Below are positions 56,265 through 64,000 of a stretch of DNA of 64,000 nucleotides, piece after piece. The notes under the pieces were generated by a model. It had not been told where the DNA came from. It worked only from the letters and a program-made list of their open reading frames with translations, and ran no database searches. Origin of the DNA: Xylaria sp. FL1777 (taxonomy: Eukaryota > Ascomycota > Sordariomycetes > Xylariales > Xylariaceae). Location of the stretch: contig MU400507.1 of NCBI GenBank assembly GCA_022578965.1, positions 806,001 through 870,000 of the forward strand. The letters run 5' to 3'. A program made the translations under genes and the position numbers. How positions within the stretch are numbered: the stretch's first letter is position 1; each line of letters begins with the position of its first letter.

Positions 56265-59200
56265 AGAATGGGCTCAACGGGCTTCTGGTTAAGTTCGTGC
56301 TAAAGATGACAACTGGAGGTTCAACACTGACTGAGAATATTGAAGTATTTTTGTGAAAACGAGTGGCAGTCTACTCTGGCCGACAGCAGCAGATGGTAGA
56401 GGGAGAGGTGTGGAAGAGGACGAACTCGAGGGTGGATGAATGGGCAACGGGCGTGAATGAAAAGGATGAGCAAGTAGGAGGAGACTTGGGTTGGAGAGGG
56501 ATAAGCACTTGGAAAAGGTGCCAGTAAACATCCTGAGACACAAGAACTATCTGAGGCAGGTGCGTGTTGTTTCCTCCGAGGTCCATATGAATTGGAAAGA
56601 GCTGGTTGTTGCCAAAGTGTACAAACAGAAAGTGGAATAGACAGTCTACGCATCTAACAGGCATCTAGTATCGAGGAGCATGGCAAAGTCTAAGGGCACA
56701 AATCTACTATTCATATCTATCTATTTGTACCTACCTAGGCACGGTTTTCCTTGTCCAGCATCAATTTAACTTCTTTAAATATTGATTTATTCTTCACTTG
56801 AGTACTGTTTCTGTCAAGAGCTAGTTGCCAGTAACTTCCCGGGCTATGACTGTTTCTGGAATTCTGTCTTTTTGGGAAGGAAAGCGCAGCAGTTAATCAC
56901 TAGACCAATATCGCGGGAAGCTCAAAGACACATTTGAAGTCACCTCCGAGATGTTTCCCTACCTGCTATCCCATGACCCGGCAGTCACCATCTACTACAC
57001 AACTCTCTACGCAGCTTTCATATACTCTTTGTATGAGTGCTGACGGCAATGTTGTTTCCGAAGCAGCTGAATTTTGAGAGAACTCAAGGGCGGCCAAGAT
57101 CTGACCTTTGCTTTAGAAAATATTTATATGTGGCTTTTTCAATAAGCTATATAGTCTTCTGGGTGATTCACTATCAGGCCCGTTTATCTGTTACTACCTC
57201 CTTTATTATTATTATTATTATTTTTATCACTTCATTTCTACCATGATCATTTTATTAATCGACGTCAATTATTCTGCTTTACGTGTTATTCTGTGTTCAA
57301 TGCCATTAAGCGGGGGAGAGGATAGGGGGAGGCCTCAAGGGACCCTTTTGCTCATGTTATACCATGAGCATGTTCACATACCGATACAACTCACAACTTT
57401 TGCAAAATAGGCATTAGCTGTTAAAGTTTGGACCTGACAGAGTTCAAATTAGTAAGAGAGTGGCATGTTTTGACAGGTCTGGAACAATGAATAATTGCGG
57501 ATATGGTGGCCACAAGGCTGGAAGTCAACATGTGAAGTAAAAGTGTGTGTGAAGAATGAGGTAGTATGCAGTTGGCCTACGGTTCTACTCCTAAAACCAT
57601 TACTACTCATACTACAATGCTTTGTTGCTCCGGTTTCTCGGCGTTATATGGCACGACCAGTCTATTCAAAGCATCAATCGCCGGCATATTCTCTCTCTTG
57701 TAATTATGCGCCGGAAGTGAAGATGCGGGAGGAAGCGCCCGGATTGCATGTTTCATTTGAGGTCGTGGCGTTACTAAGCACCAGCATTGTCGATGCGGAA
57801 AGGTCGGGTCATCCGGGCAACGAAAAGCGGGGCTTCCGTTGCATCAAGGCAGTTGGAACTTGGAACATGTCTTCCGACCAGTCCTGATTCCTCTTGCAGA
57901 AATGGGTCCTGGAGATGGGGGGCGAGGGTGCCGAAAGGCGGCTAACAGAGAAAAAGAGCGGAGTTGCTGCACGGGAATACGCAGTACAGAGATCCGCTAG
58001 ACTACCTAGGTTAGAGTAGGTATTATTTCCGACATCGCTTCAATTATATGTATACTGCGTAGGTATACAACAAGTTTACTCAGGTATCCGCTACGATGGG
58101 CTACCTAACTAATGGAGTAAATCAGATGAGAGATATAATAGGCTCGCAAGCCTGATTCAAGAAATGTGAGAGGAGAGAAATACCTGATTAAGATAATGCT
58201 GTTGATTCGGTGCTGTAGCTAATCCACCTCAAATAAGTCATTGACAGTCACGTTACCGCGGATAGCAGACGGTTCACGATACTACTTAGAATGTCAGCTA
58301 ATAATACCATTCTTCTGTATGTATCTCGATCCAATCAATGGCAAGCCCCGAACCAAATCTACATACCGCACACTATTAAAGAAATGGTTTATCGCCGGTC
58401 GCTAACTAGTCGCCTCTCAGATGGTAGACTAAGTAATGCTTACCTAAACTTACTTTCTGTTGGTGTGGTAAACTGTCTACGTATGTGCTTAGGTTCGTAG
58501 CAAAACCGCAAAGTCGGATGAACAACAGACTATAGTGTCTATAGGGCCAATCACCACGTTTCCAAAGGTTTGTCGGTTTATAATACCTGCTGGTTTTGGC
58601 TCTGATTACTGCTCTGATCTACATCAGCCACGGGGGGCCAACGTGTCAGGTGCATGGAACTATTCAACTTACTATGTATTGTAGTACTCTCCTCCTGTGA
58701 GGTATCATTCTAGGCCGCTCCTGTATCTTTATCCCTCAATTTTGGGGAACACGCTTATTTCCGAATAGGCTCAGTCTGATCACACAGGTGAGAGGTGTCT
58801 CTGCTCGTAGTGGTCTTAGTGGTAGTAGGTACTTCGTGTCACGGTCGGTGGCGAACTTGAGGACCAGAATTGGCCATCAAGCCAGAGACAGGCCTTGATA
58901 GTCTTGGACGCCTTCAAACACGATACATATATACGCTTACACAAACAGGGCGGACGGAGATTTGCAACGGCGAAAACGAGTATGAAACATGCAGTGTAGA
59001 GGTATCTAATAATCGACATGCTGTGTTTGTCCCCTGAGTAATTGCGAGTTACCTAGGTATAGACATGTGAAAGCTTGGGGAAGAGTGCGGCGGGTACAGG
59101 TACCAGTACTCTGTAGGGAGAAAGGGATATTCCTGGCTAGTTGCAACCTTTGCCCCGATGACATCCCCAGACCGAATCTTAAAAAGACGGCCCACATCCG

Positions 59201-59933
59201 CTCTGCGAAGACAAGGGGGCGTGACCAGGCCAGCGTTAGACCAATGGGCGCCTTGGAAATCAGGGTTTGATATGCGCTATCAGCGGGCCAGCAAGTTGCT
59301 GCTAGGGCCAGTGACGAGTAACTGAAGTACGCAGCACGCATACGCAGTAGGTGCCCCTTACCCCCTGTACATAGACTGGCTGCCCATGGCATTCGCCCTC
59401 CCACGGCAAGCCCAGGTTGTGCGGCACGGTGCCTGTTCTTAGACCCGAAACATCATCATCTGTCTGTCATCCTCCACCACCCATTTCCTACCTACTCAGT
59501 GAACTGATCAATCCAGCCATTCAACCCATCATCCATCCGACCATCTTTTCTGATATTCGTTATTCCTTAGTTGCAGCGGTCTTCCTTTCTACAAAACCTC
59601 CCCCTGGGACTCCCCGATAGGTCCTGCTTTTCATACATTATTTCATTTGTTTTGTTACCGTCGCCGAGCGTCTGCGCCTTGTCCTCCTTTCCCTCCTTTA
59701 TTCCCTTCCAGGGGACCCAACCCCGACAAGTGGATGTCTCAATTGTGTAGCCAACAATTCGTCTACACCGCATTCAGCTGAGACTTCTTGCACACCGACA
59801 CGCTATTTCGACTATTCCCCGATTCACAGCGGTCCTGTAACGACTCCGCTGCCGTTCGAACGTGTGTTCGACCTCATCGTGCTTTGCTCTGTACGGGTAC
59901 TATACGGTTACAGGCTGACCGACCGTGACAACC
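56265..59933. other. Gene-free interval of 3.7 kb
   Basis: Upstream regions of the wall protein (-) and the UBL3-like gene (+). It contains a (TTA)n microsatellite (57202-57222), a small hairpin TGCTCATG...CATGAGCA (57349-57370) and TAGGTA motifs near 56733, 58007 and 59052. Frames up to 132 codons exist, but none has family features. The last 500 bases are CT-rich leader. Confidence 0.45.
57202..57222. repeat. (TTA)n microsatellite
   Basis: Repeated ATT/TTA units, similar to the tract at 21653-21676. Confidence 0.8.
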
Positions 59934-60730
59934 ATGGCTGACACCGCTTCAGCCTCTGTCGGTGGAGACAACGGCTTTAGGGAGGAAAGGTTGTCAATGC
60001 ACCAGCCTTCTGGCGACGTGGAGATGGAAGACCTCTCTAAAGCTCAGCCTGATACCGCAAATCCCGATACCAAACTACGACAGAGTCACGATGGCGAGAA
60101 CAAACCAATTCCAGTTCCCGATAAGGACGCGAAGGATCCACCGACTGCTGAGGCGTCGTCATCAGCCCAACATGATGGTCCAGCATCTCCCGAAAACGAA
60201 GACTTGACGATAGATCCCGTGGAATCCCCGCCAAACAATGGGGCGCCTGCTGTGAGCATAATGCTTCAGCTCACGACCGGCGCCAGACACCCGCTCCGCA
60301 TCGACGAAAAGTATCTTACTAAGCGTAACGTTACGGTTACGGGCAAGACAGAAGACGGCAACATGGACCCTGCGAGTATCACAGTCTATACCCTAAAGGA
60401 GCTCATATTGAGGGATTGGCGGAGAGAATGGGAAGAGCCACCGAGGGAGCCATCGAGTATAAGGTTGATTCACTTTGGTAAACTGCTCGAAGATAGGAAT
60501 CAACTAAGCCGTGAGTATTTCCACGAGTTCCTTGCAAACGTGCGGATGAACTGGTAGCCCATGTTAACTGGACGCTCCTCCCTCTAGATTACCACTTCAG
60601 TATCACCAGCAAAAATTGGGTACATATGACTGTCAAACCACAGGACCTACTCGACGAGGAAGAAGCGGCCAAGAAGGTCAAAGACTCCAGTTCGCACCAT
60701 GGTAGGAGTGGTTGCTGCGTCATTTTATAA
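59934..60730 (+). CDS. Prenylated ubiquitin-like protein, UBL3/MUB family
   Basis: Two exons, join(59934..60510,60588..60730), 239 residues, with a 77-base intron (GTGAGT...CTCTAG, GTTAACTG branch-like). The first 105 residues are disordered and acidic. A ubiquitin-like fold follows (V-S-I-M-L-Q-L-T-T-G-A-R-H-P-L-R-I, then T-V-Y-T-L-K-E-L-I-L-R-D-W and I-R-L-I-H-F-G-K-L-L-E-D-R-N-Q-L-S). The exon 2 segment H-Y-H-F-S-I-T, V-H-M-T-V-K-P completes it. The C-terminus is C-C-V-I-L, a CAAX box with a final Leu that favours geranylgeranylation, with a second Cys beside it. There is no C-terminal Gly-Gly for conjugation. In the family such proteins sit on the plasma membrane and recruit ubiquitin E2 enzymes or sort cargo. 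Confidence 0.83.
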
Positions 60731-61681
60731 ACAATGATGAGAAGTGGGGAGGACACCTCATTATATTTCATATTGTCCTGGTGGCTCGTCTCGATTTATT
60801 TCGTCCGGAAGACGAGTTATCAATGAGCCATAAATAAGATTAGTCAGCACCAGTAATTTTGGTCGAAGGATTTTTTTATGTTTTCCTTGGACGGTGAGGC
60901 ATCGGGCGGAGTTTAAAAGGAGTGATTTCACCAGCCGGGGCTGCCGAGCTAGCCTATGGCAACCAGCGATTGTACTTTATTGTGGGAAGATAGATATTAC
61001 TCTCTGGTGAAAACGCAGAGCCTACACGTAAAGCGATAACCCAGACACTGACATTCTCTTAGAGTCTGGAGTAGGAGTTAAAGCTATCCGATAAACACAT
61101 GTGGGAAGGGCCACACCTGAACAAGAAGCAGGACGAAGTGGACTAGAGTGAGATTGAACATAATTGAAATATTTGAGAGGCCGATGGGTGGGTGTGCCGT
61201 CTTTATTATGGAAGCGATGGCATAGAGTTTAGAGATATAATTGAACGAACTTTGGATCGATCTGACCAAGCATAATTACGGCTGTTCCCCTCGAGACGTT
61301 CCAGATATGTGCAAATATGAAAAGTGTTGTCTGGTGCCAAGATGGATCTGTCTCTATTCCCCGATCCCTAGTATCGTGCAGTATGCTGAAGGACTGTCTA
61401 TTCTATGCTCCCATCTTGACTATGATCCTGGCGGGAAGAAACGACCCAGTGAGGAGTTTCCGTTACCCCTGAACTCAATACCACGATATATGTTCATTTC
61501 ATGGCTCACAAAGGCCCTCTATATTGTCCGCCCTCACACAAAGTATTTGAGCGGCGTGTAGTCGGGTCAATTATCGATAGTGCGAACGCGCCCAGCAACA
61601 ACAAGAGCACACCTTCATTCCTGGCCCCAAGAACAAGTTTCCACTCGAGACGGCCCTTCCTCATCATCCTCGCCATCATCA
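60731..61681. other. Intergenic between convergent genes
   Basis: 3' flanks of the UBL3-like gene (+) and UMP1 (-). No gene supported. Confidence 0.4.
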
Positions 61682-62283
61682 TCAGATCTTCAGCTTGCGC
61701 TCCATCTCCTCGTGGACACCGAGCGCACCGCGCTGCTCCTCGCCGGTAAACACGTCCTCCCAATCGCACGACGCCTCGCGGCCCATGAGGACGTCCTCGT
61801 GCAGGCTCGCGCTGCCGACGCCCGTGCTCCCAGCGCCGCCGCCCAGACACACGGGCCGCCAGGACCCCTCGCGCGTGATCTTCAGCTCCATGCCCCGCCG
61901 GATGGGCTCCGCCATGCCGAAGGTCTTGCGCAGCGACTCCATGCGCAGGTTCTCCTGCGTGGCCTCCCACGCCCTGAGGCGGGCCTCGAGCGGGTGTCGG
62001 GACACGGGGGCCGGCGGGGTCGACGACGAGGACGAGGACGAGGATGGCAGTGGTGACGCCGACGGGTTGAGGCCTTGTCGGAGCACGTCGTAGACGCCCG
62101 GGGCCGAGGGTGCCGAGGTCGAGGCCGGCAGGTGCGTGAATGTGCTGCCGTGCTGGGCGGGCGGGACGATGCGCATCGACTGTGGAAGGCGGGGGATTAG
62201 CTCTGGCTGCGTCGACTGCGGTCGAGATGGTGGATGTCGGCTGGGATCTTGGCCCGCTGCGAGTTAGGACGTCTGCTTACCAT
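61682..62283 (-). CDS. UMP1: Proteasome maturation factor Ump1
   Basis: Two exons on the minus strand, complement(join(61682..62179,62281..62283)), 166 residues. Exon 1 contributes only the ATG; the 101-base intron starts GTAAGC and ends CCACAG, giving M-S-M-R-I-V-P-P. The fallback is the second ATG at 62176, making the intron untranslated. The family marks are G-V-Y-D-V-L-R-Q-G-L, H-P-L-E-A-R-L-R-A-W-E-A-T-Q-E-N-L-R-M, then R-K-T-F-G-M-A-E-P-I-R-R-G-M-E-L-K. A Ser run lies in the disordered N-terminal part. In the family Ump1 holds half-proteasomes during assembly of the 20S core and is degraded as its first substrate. Divergent from the ABC gene. Confidence 0.88.
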
Positions 62284-63024
62284 TTTGGCGGTTTATTATG
62301 GGAAAGTTAGGGGAGTCGCGAGTCGCTGTTTTGGGTCTTGAAAAGGAAGATTTATTGTGTGAGTTTGTATGGGTGGACGAGTCGAGAAGATAAGGTGGTG
62401 GTGGTTGAAGGATACGTATTGCTTCGTGGTTGTAGCTTGGATCAGGTTAGAACGTCAGGTGAATGAAGCCTGGCAGCTCTAGCAGCACCCACTCACCGAG
62501 CAGGCTCCAGAGAGCTTTCGCGTTTGGAGCCTTGCCAAGGCCAGCTACCGCTGCAGCTGGACAACTCCCGGTCAGACCCGGTATAGTGCTAGCCCCACGG
62601 CAGAGGTAACACACCTAACCTACTACCTAATTGCGGGTTCAAGGGTACCTAATTAGTCCACTCACCTTAGGTAGTGCAGATACCTACTTGTTTACAATCA
62701 ATATTCTAGTCGGCTTCAATGTTTGAAATTTCCAACATTCTAAGATACTGGACTCTTAATTGAATAGTAATCCGTACCAATTCTTTTCTATATCTCTATA
62801 GAGCATACTTCCAAAGTAGAGCAGGTAAGGGAGCCATGTAGGTGTATCTTACTTGGGTTAGTATCCGGCACTTGGTCCTTGCATCACTTCTTATATCCGA
62901 TTATCGGATGTCGATTGACAACTCCTGTAGTAGGTAGGTACCTACTTAGGTAATTGCTCGTAGTTTACATGTACTTACGAAGGAACGATAAGTAATAACA
63001 ATAATAACACCTACCAGTCGAGTC
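62284..63024. promoter_or_regulatory. Divergent promoter region UMP1 / ABC ATPase
   Basis: Starts at 62283 (-) and 63025 (+) face away from each other. TAGGTA/TACCTA motifs are dense at 62620-62690 and 62928-62955. No PACE-like proteasome element was recognised by eye. Confidence 0.45.
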
Positions 63025-64000
63025 ATGCGGCCTCCTTCTGTTCGTGCTCCCGTGGTCAACATCGCCAATGGCACTTTTTACCGCCACCACCCCAATGCCA
63101 GCTCGACACATCTGAACCCAGCGCTCTTCAAGAGCTTGAACTTTACGTTACCATCGGCCGCCGAGCCTCCAACACACTGGTATGTGGTTGGACCATCGTT
63201 GAGCGGCAAGACGACCTTTCTGCAGCTACTTAGAGGAGCTCACCTCTGCATGCCGCCAGCAGCCCGGACTTATCCGTATTTATCGTCCGATGCAGTTCCT
63301 CATCGGCTGCGTGTGCCAAGTAGGGCAATCAGATACGTTGGTTTTAACAGCGATCCCCTGACGTCTGGTGTCGCTACGTCAGCCTATCTCTCTGCTCGCT
63401 ACGAGTCTAAGCGCGAGAACACCGACTTCTCGCTACGGGACTTTTTGCTTGGCAACACCCACCTAAATGTTCTAGAGCGAAACCCCGAAGATGAGCCTAA
63501 CCCTGCTCTTCTAGATCGTGTTGTTAGGGACTTGAAGCTCTCGCAGCTTCTAGATCTACCCGTGGCTTTCTTGAGCAACGGCCAGGGACGCAGGGCAAGG
63601 ATAGCGCGAGCATTGCTCACCGCCCCCGAGGTATTGCTCCTAGATGAGCCATTCATGGGCCTTGATCCGCCGACGGTGGCTGGATTGAGCCCGCTCCTTC
63701 ACGCCCTGGCTAGTAACGCGAACCCAAGACTTGTGCTCAGCGCGAGACCTCAAGATCCCATTCCTGATTGGATAACCCACCTGGTGTACTTGAGAGCCGA
63801 TTGCCAGGTCGGTGCCATGGGTGAAAAAGAAACTGTCCTAGAAGGACTTCTGAAGTATGTCCGGGGAGTATGGAATGGTGCCCTTGTGGAAGATGAGAAG
63901 ATGGCCGTACACAGTGTAATCCAAATGGGGAAGACTCTAACTGCAAAGGGAGTCCAAGGAAAAGCCTTGATGGGAGATGAGACTGTCAACGAGAATAAGA
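63025..64000 (+). CDS. ABC ATPase, YDR061W / PhrA-like (3' end outside window)
   Basis: Open from the ATG at 63025 to the end of the window, 325 codons, no intron so far. It is a soluble ABC ATPase without membrane segments: N-terminal I-A-N-G-T-F-Y-R, Walker A G-P-S-L-S-G-K-T-T at residues 56-64, signature L-S-N-G-Q-G-R-R-A-R-I-A-R-A at 183 on (the usual L-S-G-G-Q has N for the first G), and Walker B V-L-L-L-D-E-P at 203-209 followed by F-M-G-L-D-P. The layout matches the yeast YDR061W and bacterial PhrA/ModF group, where two ABC domains are usual, so a second domain should lie beyond the window. Cellular role is poorly known; a mitochondrial place has been suggested for such proteins but is not visible here. 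Confidence 0.8.
   Translation, partial: MRPPSVRAPVVNIANGTFYRHHPNASSTHLNPALFKSLNFTLPSAAEPPTHWYVVGPSLSGKTTFLQLLRGAHLCMPPAARTYPYLSSDAVPHRLRVPSRAIRYVGFNSDPLTSGVATSAYLSARYESKRENTDFSLRDFLLGNTHLNVLERNPEDEPNPALLDRVVRDLKLSQLLDLPVAFLSNGQGRRARIARALLTAPEVLLLDEPFMGLDPPTVAGLSPLLHALASNANPRLVLSARPQDPIPDWITHLVYLRADCQVGAMGEKETVLEGLLKYVRGVWNGALVEDEKMAVHSVIQMGKTLTAKGVQGKALMGDETVNENK

Noticed and set aside
59006..59404. 132-codon minus-strand frame
   Set aside because: No family features and atypical composition; probably chance.
61506..62093. Several 130-158 codon frames over UMP1
   Set aside because: Arg/Ala/Gly-rich shadows of a GC-rich exon; only the minus frame from 62176 has the Ump1 signature.

Overview
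The window looks like nuclear DNA of a filamentous ascomycete (Pezizomycotina, most likely a Sordariomycete; this is inference). Genes lie on both strands without operons. Most are split by short introns of about 46-130 bases with GT...AG ends and CTAAC-like branch points. The contents are typical of that group: Zn2Cys6 regulator, NACHT-ankyrin NLR, BBE-type flavoprotein, GPI-type cell-wall protein. All exon joins below were worked out by hand from splice signals, reading frame and family similarity; none has transcript support.

Layout. 0-9 kb: 3' end of a COG4-like Golgi tethering subunit, THOC7-like mRNA export factor, TBCA/Rbl2 tubulin chaperone, COX17 copper chaperone, a gene-free 3.5 kb, and an MFS sugar transporter with possible CreA sites upstream. 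9-16 kb: a possible small membrane protein, a large disordered protein of unknown function, and an AflR-like Zn2Cys6 regulator with no biosynthetic genes beside it. 17-24 kb: a fungal NLR (nucleoside phosphorylase-NACHT-ankyrin) with two ankyrin units identical at the DNA level, an unusual hairpin, and an intronless guanylate kinase. 24-30 kb: a 52-residue cysteine-rich protein, the ER cargo receptor ERV29/SURF4, and a 119-residue orphan.

31-39 kb is an accessory, decaying stretch. It has a broken SNF2-type helicase, a broken acidic ORF with SUMO-interaction-like motifs, a fragment resembling DUF3435 recombinases and a broken protein-kinase-like gene. Two intact genes lie among them: a secreted alpha/beta hydrolase and a secreted BBE-type FAD oxidoreductase. 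40-54 kb returns to conserved housekeeping genes: TTI2-like, FIG4, EMC4 and a beta-adaptin. 54-64 kb holds a repeat-rich GPI-type wall protein, a prenylated ubiquitin-like protein (UBL3 family), the proteasome assembly factor UMP1 and the 5' part of an ABC ATPase related to yeast YDR061W, cut by the window end.

The conserved genes serve general cell biology (Golgi/ER traffic, proteasome assembly, PIKK folding, PI(3,5)P2 turnover, copper delivery to cytochrome oxidase). The most notable material is the NLR with its homogenised repeats and ambiguous 3' end, and the 31-36 kb graveyard of helicase, recombinase and kinase fragments. No tRNA, rRNA or CRISPR array was recognised.
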